Below, in pieces: positions 47,480 to 58,778 of a stretch of 64,000 nt of DNA (positions are counted from its first letter, which is position 1; every line of letters starts with the position of its first letter). The notes under the pieces were generated by a model. It made no database searches. It was not told the origin of the DNA and was given only the letters and a program-made list of their open reading frames with translations. This DNA is from Nageia nagi (taxonomy: Eukaryota > Pinophyta). The stretch lies in NCBI GenBank assembly GCA_050084985.1, contig JBITNC010000001.1, positions 7,626,001 through 7,690,000 of the forward strand, given 5' to 3'. Both the position numbers and the translations under genes were made by a program.

Positions 47480-49379
47480 GTCACTCTTTTCTTTCTATAC
47501 CTGCTTGAACTTAGGGTTGACTTTATTATTGATTTTATTCAAGGATGGACCTTCTTAACTTGTTTGGTTCTTTTCTCCTCTTGAAATCCTATTTTTGTAA
47601 AACTTAGCAATATATCCAAGGTTATGATATTTATAGCATTATACATTATATTCAAGCAATGGAGCAAATGCATGTTTATGCACAAAATTTAATGATTAAT
47701 TTTTAAATATACAACTTACAAGTTTATGACCAAAATTATTGCATTTATAATAATAACCATAAACTGCATAACCATTATCAAGATAGGGATAAAGATATAT
47801 GTTTGACTAATAATAAATGCTTACCAATCCTTTTTGAAATCTCCTTTGATGTGCAACATTGGTGAATCCATCACTAACCTCTTTCTTGTTGTTATACCAA
47901 TTGGTATTCACATGTAGTTTTACTTTGCTATCCTCCAATACTGAATTTGTTTCAAATTTAGGCTGATTAAAAGTTTCTCCTTCTTCAAATCCTATGCCAA
48001 ATTTAATCCTTTTATTTCTTTACACTTTTAGCATTTCATAAAATTTTTGTGTACTTTTTGCAAATTTAAAACTATTACTTTCTTGTAGAGATAAATGCTC
48101 TATTTGTACTTTCAAAGTGACTATTTCTTATTCAAAATTATTATATGCATCAATCCTATTAGTTAGTTGCATTTGCAAGGATTCTTTAGTCACTTTGGTT
48201 TCTTTAATTTTAATATATAGCTCCTCAATTTTACAACTTGACTCTTTTAACTTCTTAGATAACCTTATAGTTTTCATTCTTTCTTTATCTAATTCTTCTA
48301 GATAAGATACGAGTTCTTCTTATAGATCTACTTTAGCCTCTTCCACTTAATCTTTAAAATTTTCATCAACTTTAATATTCTCTTTATTGTCTTCATGTGC
48401 CATAAAAAGGAGTTCATTACAGTCACCTTCAGATTCATCATTGTCACTAGATTCCTTTTCTTTCTCTTTTGATATGAAGCTCTTTTTCTTTTACATATCT
48501 TTCTTAAAATTATTTGCTTTATTTTTATACATGTCACCATCTTGCTTATTATAATTATCAATATTATCATTTCTCTATTTAGAAATACACTTGCTAGCAA
48601 CATGAACAACATGTCCAAAACTAAAATATTTGAAGGGTAGTTTACCTTTATAGTCACCTTGTCCTCTTTTGAGTTTCTAAAAAATAGTTGGATTCTTCAA
48701 AATTTGATGTATAATCATATTCATATTCTACTCTTTCTTTGGTTCTTTTGGTATCCTTAAACACTGCTTCTCTATCTAATGATTTTCCTTTTACATTCCT
48801 CATTTCCTAATTTGTTAAGGATCCATGCATTTCATCTAATGAAAATGCATTCAAATATTTGGCTTCTTCAATAGCTAATACTTTGGATTCAAACCTTTAT
48901 GGAAAATATCTAAGAACCTTCTTAATAATTTTTTCTCACAATCCTCTAATTACATTGATCACCTCATTTTCTCTTAACATGTAAGTAGCTATGTCTTCTT
49001 CATCACTCATCTTCAAGCTTTCAAAATGAGATCTAAAAGTTTGTAATTTGGCCTCCTTTATCTTGTCATCTCCCTCATGTATGCTTTGTAATTTATCCCA
49101 TATTTCTTTGGAAATATTACATTCTATAACTTTTACCAATTCATTATCAACTAAGCCACACATGATAGCATTCTTGGCTTTAGAGTCACAATCAAATAAT
49201 TTCTTATCAACTACATCCATTAGAGGTTTGGAGGGTATTGTATATCCATATTTTAAAACTTACTACATATCAAATCCTAAGGCATAAAAATAGGTTTGCA
49301 TTCTAAGCTTCTATAAAGCATAATCTATCCCATTAAAAATTGGTGCTTTGTTTGAATAAAAACCTTCTCCAGTGGACAT
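47480..49379 (-). pseudogene. Copia gag and coiled-coil linker relic (Sirevirus-like)
   Basis: Gag starts at ATG 49379-49377 (MSTGEGFYSNKAPIFNGIDY) and contains IMCGLVDNELVKVIECNISK and ATYMLRENEVINVI. From about 48480 a heptad-rich linker is readable (DKERMKTIRLSKKLKES, then IEELYIKIKETKVTKESLQM). After this KFGIGFEEGETF and a knuckle-like CNNFGHKLVSC (about 47730) lead to the protease. This coiled-coil linker between gag and knuckle is a known trait of Sireviruses. Confidence 0.8.
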
Positions 49380-49444
49380 TATGTCACTTCTTGGATCTCT
49401 TTAATCAATTAAACTTGAAAAAGGAGTTTGGATTTGATACCAAT

Positions 49445-51184
49445 TGTTATACTAGAAATGAAACTAATAGAGGGGTTGAATTAGTGTCTAAATAAAAAAC
49501 CCATTATTCTTCACTTTTAAAAATAAAATAATACAAAACAAAAACCAATCAAAATATGCAAATCAAGAAAATTTCACATCATAACATAATATGTAACGAG
49601 GTTCACTAGTTTGGCTATATCCCTGGAAATGATTGCATGGATCTATGGTCCAAATCTAGTCTTTGTAAAACACCCACTTTAAAATTTTGATAGCACCAAC
49701 TATTAGGATCAGTTATAACTAACCCTCTATTCTACAGCACCCATTGCAAGGAGCTTCAGCCCTAATGCTAAGCACCAACTTGGAGTTCAAAATGAATACA
49801 AAGTATCACATATAACAATGCATTCACTATTAAAAAAACCTTTTCTAGTTCTTATATTTATTCAAATTTCTCCTATTATATTTCTCTATTTAATATTACA
49901 CTCTTCTTCATTTTGCAACTTCTCTGTTATGCTTTACACAAAATCCCCTTTTCTATTCTTGAATGTTGTTTCAGCATGTACTCCAAATATTCAAGTTCCC
50001 AATACTTCCTATTACACACCACTCATTTTCCTTGGTTGCATAAACATGTATACTAAATCAATTACAAAAGATAAAGTGATTCATTAATTTTATGGGTAGT
50101 TTTTCTCTGCTCAACTGTAACTGCCAAGAAGCACAATAGTTACATATTTTATTCATGTTGATTATTCCTTCTTTAGAAATACATTACATTTTTTTATTTT
50201 CTTAAAGATGAAAGTAATAAATGGAAAAATGAATTATAACTACCATTCGTTGACTATTCAACTACCCATAAAATGATGAAACATTTTGTCAAACACATCA
50301 CAATCTAAAATCGGAAAATCCTAGAAAAGTGTTAAAAAATGCTTTAGAGTCATTTTGTAATGCTCATCATTTCTTCCTTATATCTCCAATGACTACCATA
50401 ATTTTATTCACATGTTTTTTTTTTTATTAAATACATCTTATCCAAAATTTAGCTCTTAATTCTTCAAAAATGGCTTCCAACATCGCTACAAAGTTGACCT
50501 CTAACACAAATTTTTAATTGTATTTTTTATTAGTCAAAAAGTGTGAAATTATCATTTTTTGGGCCATATAACTTCTATATTACTTGCCCAAATACCCTCA
50601 AATTTGGAATTTATATTTTACCTAATATGAATTACCATTGGTACAAACTTGGTACCTTAACTCACTTTGGATCATTTCCAATGGATCCACCAATATTACA
50701 CTTAACCTAGATTTGTACCCATTAACAACTTTAAAAAGTATGCTCTAGAATGATGACTGAGCTCTATAATAATTATGTAGCTCTATAATAATGATGAATT
50801 ATGATTACTAAGATCCAAAATAAATACATAGCTCTATAATAATGGCATAGCTCTAGAAAAAGCTCCAGAAAGAATGATCTAAAAAGACTAAGTTGTAGAA
50901 TGATGTGAGCGCTCCAAAAATTGTGTTGATTTCCATAAAGACTCCAAAAAATGTGATAGCTCCATAAAGAGCTACAAAAACTTTATTTATTTTCATAAAG
51001 ACCCCAAATAAGCTTCCAAGACTCCAAACAACTTGCCAGGACTCCAAACACTATGATAGCTCCAAAAATACTCAAACTTTATTACTTTTTATAATAACTC
51101 TAAATAATTTGCAATTATCAAGTGAGTATGAATTGAGTTTGTTGAAAATAATTACAAAACTTTGCTCAATAATCTTTCTTAACA
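49445..51184 (-). repeat. 5' LTR of the Sirevirus-like element (right on the + strand)
   Basis: About 1740 bp. Pairs with 42519-44189 at clearly reduced identity. The same short GCTCTATAATAATGA-like repeats occur at 50740-51060. Confidence 0.85.
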
Positions 51185-51229
51185 TGTTAGTTAAGTTCAT
51201 TTTTTTAATTTTAAAATGTAAGAATAGTC

Positions 51230-51600
51230 TTATGCTAATTTGGTTGAGATTAGAGAACAAATTAGGGCTAGACAAGTAAGAGAAGAAGGAAAACAATCAT
51301 CCCTACCCCAACATGATCCTTCTTCCAAACCATATACACCCCACTCTTCATACTAATTTCCCATTTCAACATCACCCTCTATATGATTTTAACCTACATC
51401 TCTAAGAAGATAACAACCATATAGATAGCTTCAATCTAGTGTTCATAGAAACCCTTTATTTGGAGAACCTAGCTTACCACATCAAAATATGATTAATATC
51501 CAAGATGACCTTTCTTCTCAACAAGAACTATTCTTAAGATATACATATATCCAATCACTTTTTGAACAATTTAAATCCAAATAACAATCTTACATCCTAT
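51230..51600 (+). pseudogene. Short decayed frame, unknown
   Basis: A glutamine- and serine-rich + strand frame (REEGKQSSLPQHDPSSKPYT, later IQDDLSSQQELFLRYTYIQS) with stops at expected Gln sites. It is cut off on the left by the Sirevirus-like element. No family recognised. Confidence 0.3.
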
Positions 51601-52029
51601 AATTTTACCAATTCAAAGCTAAATAATAATCTTACATCTTATAAATTTCAAGGAAGTGAAATTTAACATTGAGTTCCATCATGGGAGGTGATGAAAACTT
51701 GATCCACTTGGAATATGCTAATAGATAACTATCATGGGGTAGCATGAAGTGATGGAAAATTTATGCCCCTTCTTATGTCTATGGGCCCTAAGAAGAACCC
51801 AAAGGTCATGATTGACATAGGTGAGACAAATATGGGAGATGTTCAAATCATGGGTGCTTAATTGAATTAAGTGCATGGTAGATACATTAATGAAAATAGA
51901 CTATCATATAATTTGAGTGAAAATGAAAACTAATCATTTCCATTCACTTGAGGATCATCTACAATGACTACATTAAACTCAAATGTGGAATGCCAAAACT
52001 TATTTATGCATATGTTATGGTATCTACTT

Positions 52030-53012
52030 ATAATAAAAATAAATAAAAAATTATCTGATTTTGAGGTAGAATTTAGATGGATGTTTCAACAAGCTTATCT
52101 TCTTTAGCCTCCTCATAGAATATCATTTTATAATTGTACTCTTATACATATACAAAGCTTTTTTCATTTTTAGTTGGAACTTATTTCACAATTGATTCAT
52201 TTTTTATTTCTTGAACCTTATGAGAAAATTTTTATATTTTAGGTTCATCATTAATAGTGGCAACAAGATACAATGGATATTGGTTTATGTGGATTATTTT
52301 AGGATATATGTGAGTGGAGGGAATGATAGGGCCATGAGGAAACTTAGTAAGATTACAATGGGTTAATGGTTCCTCATTCATCCATATATGATGTACTACT
52401 CCACCATAAAGATATTTAACACATACATGCAATGTTGAAGGGATGCATTCCATTTATTGGATCCATGATCGAACAAGTAAGAGGTTGTATTATTTCTCCC
52501 CATCAATAACTTGGAATAATGAATTATTTATGTTGAAACCCATCACTATAGATAACACAATGCTACCTAAGTTGTTACACAACTAGTTATTAAAAGCCCA
52601 CAAGATGAGTGTAGGCTTTATTTGATGGGATATGGAGAGATTAAGCTTTCTCAATTCTATTGAAGACACTACATCAATGGATAATCCACCATCTACTAGG
52701 ATCCTTAAACTTTCAATTGACCATATTTGATATTTCACATTGGTAGAATGATATGAATGGCTCAACATTAGCTTGCACATTCCTAATGAATTTAAAAAAA
52801 AAAAGATATTTGGATTTAATCATCCATATCAATTATATTTAATATAAAATCTAAAACCTCTCTAAATTTATGTGAGTTTTTTATTAAGTATGATAAGGAG
52901 AACTTAATAGGATTCAACCTCAACTATTTCTCTAGATTGCTTTTCAATTTTTCTTACCCCACTATGTTGGAGGTGGAGGAGGAGGAATATGATTTACAAC
53001 ATTAGGATCATC
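52030..53012 (-). pseudogene. G2 aspartic protease relic (Ty3-type)
   Basis: Minus-strand frame with SLRILVDGGLSIDVVSS at about 52700 (the active site DGG matches this protease group) and PTLILWAFNN. After a break come IPSTLHVCVKYLYGGVVHHI (about 52440) and EEPLTHCN, the conserved end region also seen in G1 at about 6100. Upstream, a proline run (IPPPPPP) and KIEKQSREIVEVE lie close to the copia insertion. Stops interrupt it. No RT follows before the Sirevirus-like element at 51184. Confidence 0.75.
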
Positions 53013-53017
53013 CATTC
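53013..53017. repeat. Target-site duplication CATTC, left copy
   Basis: Identical to 58774-58778. Confidence 0.95.
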
Positions 53018-53291
53018 TGTTAGAACCATAATCTAGATTATGGTATTTGTAAATATTAGAATTTGCATATGTGTCAATGACAAATGTCATTTAGTTGTTA
53101 ATTTAGGCTAAATATGGACATGTGTCCCATTAGCATTAAGCTAGAGATAATTTAGCAATTTGTTAGTTTGTTAATTGAGGTGTACACTTAGTTGCCTCAT
53201 TTTAGGTGTTAGTTACTCAACCACTTATGTGGTGTATAAATTGTACGCTTATTCTCATTAATGTAATCGTGTGAGTTTATCAATTTCTTCA
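53018..53291 (+). repeat. 5' LTR of the young copia
   Basis: TGTTAG...TTCTTCA. Bases 53025-53044 are a perfect 20-base palindrome, ACCATAATCTAGATTATGGT. TATA-like GTGTATAAATTG at about 53232. Confidence 0.97.
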
Positions 53292-53292
53292 T

Positions 53293-53304
53293 TGGTATCA
53301 GAGC
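53293..53304 (+). other. Primer binding site, initiator Met tRNA
   Basis: TGGTATCAGAGC, beginning two bases after the 5' LTR. Confidence 0.95.
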
Positions 53305-54274
53305 AAGAAGAAAGAAAGAAAACTCCATGCTTGCATGTCCGTATATTTTCAAGGACTATTTGCATATAAAAAATCTAAGGCTACCATTGCAAATGTTTGT
53401 CTAGCAGAATGTTCATAGGCGTTCTCCTTCTGTGAGGCATTTGTGACTGCATTCATTTGTGGGCATCAGTCATTTTCAAGGGCATTTTTGACCCTCTTTC
53501 TTCTGATGATTCGTGAGGAGGAGATTCAAAGTAACATGAGCTGCTTGCCGAGAGCTCTTCTTTGCAGATTAGTCCCTGCACTCTTTGCAGCCAATGTGAC
53601 TTGCTGAGAACACGTCTTCAGTTCGTGGGTTTATTGGCTTGTTGTTGTTCTCCATCATCTGCACATTGTGATTCTCAGTTCGTGGTCCAAAGACGTGGGT
53701 TTTGGCGCAGCAGTTCGTCGACGTTTTCCCACGTAGCACGCAGCTCCTCTTTTCATTTCGTGACTGCAGTTTGAGGACGTTGGTGAAGGTGAATTGAATC
53801 TGGTTGGACGAGTTCAGTCTGCTCCTGGAAAACGTGGTGCACTGGAAAACGTGGAAGCTGCAGACGTAGACTTCCTGCGTGTTCTCTCCAGTTCGTGGAC
53901 GTCGCAGGCCGTAGCTCATCTCTGTGAACGTAGCACGCAGCAGTTCGTTTTCCCGCGTGGTTCGTTCCTCTCCAGCTCGTGGGTGTTGAACCTGGCGTGG
54001 AGACGAGAAACCCAACCTTCTACCACGGCGTCCCTGCTACACGTCGTCATCTGCGCATATTGTAAGCGTGGTGTTCGTCGTTCGTGAGCATTTTAGAGTT
54101 GGTGGCCCTCCTGTTCTGCAGTATTTCGTGGGTATTCTGGACTGTTCCAGACCCATTCTCGTGAAAGCTTCCAAACGTCATTTAGAAGAACTCGTTGTGG
54201 ACGTTGTCGCCTTCTTGACCAACGTGACACCTCTCATCTACGCTCCTGACTTTCTGCAGTAGCTCCTCTCTACA
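53305..54274 (+). promoter_or_regulatory. Long CG-rich leader of the young copia
   Basis: 970 bases before the gag ATG, rich in CGTGG, ACGT and TTCGT. CGTAGCACGCAGC occurs at about 53733 and again at about 53930. Several short upstream ORFs exist on both strands (up to 148 codons on the minus strand, 53569-54015), none with a recognised domain. A structured packaging or translation-control region is possible but not shown. Confidence 0.6.
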
Positions 54275-57200
54275 ATGCATTCTTTAGTCAGCATCATTGG
54301 CGTCGTTTTGACGGGAAAGAAAAATTGGTCTGAATGGCAAAGAAAATTGAAACACACGCTTATCTTCAATGATTTTTGGGCTGGTGTATGCGATGGCGCT
54401 ACCAAACCCACTCCACCTACGGATGATAAAGAACTCCTAGTTTGGAACATGAAGAATTCTAAAGCGTATGCCTTAATAGCCGCCTCCATAACTGAAGAGG
54501 TTAATCGGCACATCACATCAATTGACGATGCATGGACAGCATTGGGAAAGTTGCGTGACTTATATGATTCTCATTCAGAGTTGGAACTGATCCAACTTCA
54601 ATTGAAGCTCTTCAACTTAGAGTTGAAAGACAATGATCCCTTGGCTCTCATTTCAGAGATTCAGGCAATTATGTTTGACATCGATTCTACTGGTGTTCAA
54701 ATTGATATTGCTCTTGCAGCCTTGATCAAGGCCCTATATCCCACATATTCCACTTATCTTGAATCTTTACAAGCAAGTGGACAATTAAAGTCTCTCACAT
54801 TCGCCTCTTTATCAGCAAAAATTGCAGAGCGAGAAAAAGCTTTTGGAAAGAAATCAAATGAATCTACTTCAGACACATTATGCATTGCTCAGTCAGATAC
54901 AAATGATATTTCTCTTGCAGAAAGCAGCAGCAGAGGTCGTGGTAAGAAAAATTTCCGAAGCAGGGGGGGCCGAAATCAAGGTGGTCGAGGCGACAAAAGT
55001 GAAAGATCCAATCTTTTTTGCACTAGATGCGAAAGAAAAGGACATGAAGCCAGCACTTGTCGCATACCTTGGGATAAAATTGTTGAAAAGAAAGAGCAAA
55101 ATGCTAATCAGAGTCAGAGCTCTGCATCTGCTCATTTCGTTACTGCTGAATGTAACGTTGGTCTTAGTGACCTCATGAATACTTCATACGCATCATGGGA
55201 AGATGCGTGGTTGCTTGATACGGGAGCGACATGCCATATGACTTTTAGAAGGAATTTCTTTGAGACTTTGAATGAAGACATTGATGGTGCAGTATATTTT
55301 GCAGACAGATCGAAGCTTAAGCCATCTGGAATTGGTACTATCAGGCTCAAATTGCCAGGATTTCCAGATTTTTTGCTTCAGAATGTTCTATATCTTCCAG
55401 AATTGCGGAGGAATTTGCTTTCTCTAGTTCTCGTTCGACAACAAGGACATTCTATCCATATGATCGACGGCAAGGTAGAGATTAGGCGATCTTCTGACAA
55501 CAAGATCGTGATGCTTGGTCTGGAGGATGGAAAACTATTGAAGCTGACTGGCACTTCTCTTCGATCGAATGAATTTGCGTTTCTTGCACATCAAGAAAAA
55601 GGTACTCTTCCCTCTAGTCTTTTGTGGCATGCTAGATTTGGTCACCTTAATTTTGATGACCTTCGTCTATTAAAAAAGAAAGGTCTTACTGGTTTGCCAA
55701 CTATCCCTAGGAACATTGCCCCTTGTGAAGCCTGTATCCTAGGAAAGCACCAAAAGCAACCGTTTTTAGATTCCCAATGGAGAGCAAGTAGAAAACTTGA
55801 ACTCATTCACTCCGATTTATGTGGCCCATTTTCTGTTCCTTCTGCCGCAGGCAATAGATATCTTATGACTTTCATTGATGATTACTCTAGGATGTCTTGG
55901 GTTTACTTGTTGAAACATAAGTCTGAAGCTTTTTCCAAGTTTAAAGAATTTCATGTTAGTGTAGAAAATGAAGCTAGAACTCGTATTGCAACTCTCCGTT
56001 CTGATAATGGGGGAGAATATACCTCTACTGAATTTAAAAGTTATCTACATCAACATGGAATCAAACATCAGATGATTGTTCCATACAACCCACAACAAAA
56101 TGGTGTTGCAGAACGGATGAACAGAACACTCTTGAATATGGCCCGTGCTATGCTATTCTTCAAAAATGTGAAGTTAATGTTCTGGGGTGATGCAGTTCAG
56201 TGTGCTGTTTATTTGAGAAACAGATGTCCTTCTCAAGCTCTCGCCGACAAGACTCCTTATGAAATGTGGTTTGATCGTCTTCCTTCAGTGCGTCATCTCA
56301 GGGTTTTTGGTTCCACCTGTTATGCGCTAATTCCAAAGGAACAACGAGGAAAGCTAGGAGCTCGAAGTCGCAAATGTATTTTCTTGGGTTATTCAGACAC
56401 TACCAAGGGATACAAGCTTTATCACGAGGTAAACAAAAAATTTCTCTTTGCTAGAGACGTCATTTTTCTTGAATTTTCAAAAAATGACAATGCTGTTGAG
56501 CGACAGCTTGATCACCTTGATCGGTTTACTCGTGGAAAGCAATATTTTGAGGCAGATTATGAAATTCCAAATCTTGAGGGGGGAATTCCTATCTTGGATC
56601 CAAATTTGGAATTTATGCCACTTGTTCCTGAAGAACAAGTACAAGATGTGTCCTCTCAAACAGATTCTTCCAGTTCATCAGAGACTCAGACTCAGTTGGA
56701 TGAAGTGATCGAAGGAATTGGTCGGTTGAGTATTGATGGAAGTGAAGCACCACCTCAACCAAGTGATCTTCCAGAATCATCTCAGAGAATTCCAAAATGG
56801 GCCCAGAAAACACTTGAAAGTGTTCACCCTGATGAAAGAGGAAAGACAGGAACTCGAAGTTCCTACCAGTCTAGACAAGAAAGTGGAGCAGTAGAAGATT
56901 CAGTTTCTGAATGTTCTTTTGATATGGAATTGAATTATTCTGTTGATTTCGAGCCAACTTCTTTCAAAGAAGCTATTTCTCATGATGCTTGGAAAGAAGC
57001 CATGAAGAAAGAATATGAAGCTCTCATCAAGAATGGGACTTGGAAGTTGGTTGATCCTCCATATGGAACCAAAGCCATAGGTTGCAAGTGGGTCTACAAG
57101 AATAAGTACAAATCAGATGGCTCACTTGACAAAAACAAAGCGAGGCTTGTAGCAAAAGGATATGCACAGAGAGAAGGTATTGACTATGATGAGACTTTTG

Positions 57201-58490
57201 CTCCTACAGCAAAATGGGTAACCATTCGTTCTTTGTTAGCAATGGCTGCTCAACATGAATGGAAGGTTCATCAAATGGACGTAAAGACAGCTTTCCTGAA
57301 TGGTGATTTGAAAGAAACAGTTTATATGACACAGCCTGAAGGATTTGCAGTTAAAGGTCAAGAGCATAAGGTATGCAAGCTTATCAAGTCTTTATATGGT
57401 TTGAAGCAAGCTCCTCGCGCATGGTTTGAAAAGCTTACTGAATATCTTTTGAAGTTGAATTTCAAGCACTATGACCTAGATGATGCAACGTTGTTTGTTA
57501 AAAGATTTGGGAACACTGTTGTAAATCTAGTGGTATACGTAGATGATCTTTTGATAACAGGGAACAATGAAAGATATATAGCATCTGTGAAACAAGAATT
57601 GAAGAAAGGGTTTGAAATGACAGATATGGGCCTTCTTCATTATTACTTAGGTGTTGAAGTAAATCAAACACCAAGGAACATTTTCATTTCCCAAAGAAAG
57701 TACATTGGAGAATTGTTGAACAAATTTAGTATGAATGATTGCAATCCACTCTCTACTCCAATGGAACAGAATTTGAAGCTGAAATCAGTTGAGGGAAATC
57801 AGTTTGAAGATGCTACTAAATATAGACAATTGATAGGAAGTCTCATTTATCTAACCACTACCAGACCTGATATTTCATTTGTGGTTGGAATTCTTTCAAG
57901 ATTTATGCACTCACCTTGTGAAGGTCATTGGCTAGCAGCAAAGAGAGTTCTTCGATATTTGAAAGGAACTCAAGATTATGGACTAAAATATTCCAAGGTA
58001 GAAGACTTCAAATTAATTGGACATTCTGATTCAGACTTTGTTGGTGATAAAGAAAATGGAGTTTCAACTTCAGGTTTATCTTATGAGTCTTGGATCAGCA
58101 GCTATTTCCTGGAGATCACGAAAACAATCAGTACCTGCAGATTCTACAACAGAGGCAGAATATGTAGCAGCTGCAGAGGCAACAAAAGAAATTGTGTGGC
58201 TCAGGAAAATTCTAGAAGATTTGCAGGAGAAACAGGTACTTCCAACTCCACTTTTAGTTGACAATACTTCTGCAATAAAATTGGCCAAGAATCCAAAGTT
58301 TCATGATCGAACAAAGCACATCAACACAAAGTATCATTTGATTCGACATCATGTAGAGGTCAAGACAATTTGTGTAAAACATTGTTCCACTGAAGAACAA
58401 ACTGCAGACATCTTCACCAAAGCGCTTGGAAGAGAAAAGTTCGAGAAGTTCAGATCAATGCTCGGACTTACAAATACCCCTTCAGATTAA
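54275..58490 (+). pseudogene. gag-pol: Copia gag-pol polyprotein, nearly intact, one +1 frameshift
   Basis: 1404 codons when the single extra base is discounted. Gag opens MHSLVSIIGVVLTGKKNWSE; CCHC knuckle CTRCERKGHEASTC (about 55020); protease WLLDTGATCHMTF (about 55210). Integrase has the zinc domain (HARFGHLNFDDL...CEACILGKHQ) and the full catalytic core (ELIHSDLCGPF; FIDDYSRMSW; LRSDNGGEYTS; QQNGVAERMNRT). RT has MDVKTAFLNGDL and YVDDLLITG (about 57535). RNase H follows TRPDISFVVGILSRF. At 58075-58077 (GGTTTAT) one T too many shifts the frame, and the rest (SLGSAAISWRSRKQSVPADS to TAA at 58490) is read from the next frame. All catalytic residues I can check are present, so this is the most recently active protein in the window. 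Confidence 0.96.
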
Positions 58491-58499
58491 GGGGGGGAA

Positions 58500-58773
58500 T
58501 GTTAGAACCATAATCTAGATTATGGTATTTGTAAATATTAGAATTTGCATATGTGTCAATGACAAATGTCATTTAGTTGTTAATTTAGGCTAAATATGGA
58601 CATGTGTCCCATTAGCATTAAGCTAGAGATAATTTAGCAATTTGTTAGTTTGTTAATTGAGGTGTACACTTAGTTGCCTCATTTTAGGTGTTAGTTACTC
58701 AACCACTTATGTGGTGTATAAATTGTACGCTTATTCTCATTAATGTAATCGTGTGAGTTTATCAATTTCTTCA
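58500..58773 (+). repeat. 3' LTR of the young copia
   Basis: No difference from 53018-53291 seen by eye; followed by TSD copy CATTC at 58774-58778. Confidence 0.97.
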
Positions 58774-58778
58774 CATTC

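Larger units (their letters stand above)
42519..51184 (-). mobile_element. Sirevirus-like copia element, decayed
   Basis: Long related blocks at 42519-44189 and 49445-51184 begin TGTTATACTAGA and, on the right copy, end CTTAACA. On the minus strand this is TGTTAAG...AGTATAACA. A worn Met primer site (minus-strand TGGTATC, 49442-49436) adjoins the right LTR, and a minus-strand purine tract (AAAGGGGGAGAT, 44190-44201) adjoins the left one. Gag, a long coiled-coil linker, a CCHC knuckle, protease, integrase, RT and RNase H are readable on the minus strand in copia order. The long LTRs and the gag-side coiled coil suggest the Sirevirus (SIRE) lineage. I found no matching target duplication (TATCA on the left against TGTTA on the right). 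Confidence 0.85.
53018..58773 (+). mobile_element. Young full-length copia retrotransposon
   Basis: 5756 bp. Its two 274-bp LTRs show no difference that I could find. TSD CATTC, Met primer site at 53293-53304, purine tract AAGGGGGGGAA at 58489-58499. Gag-pol is open apart from one extra T near the end. The element inserted into G2 between gag and protease. The leader and coding part are richer in CG dinucleotides than anything else in the window, as expected of sequence that has not yet decayed. A diverged relative sits at 27697-30916. Confidence 0.97.

Noticed and set aside
42514-51189. Target-site duplication for the Sirevirus-like element
   Set aside because: The flanks TATCA and TGTTA do not match; they are either decayed or the ends are rearranged.
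53569-54015. 148-codon minus-strand ORF in the leader of the young copia
   Set aside because: No recognised domain and compositionally a mirror of the CG-rich leader; kept only as a remark on the leader.
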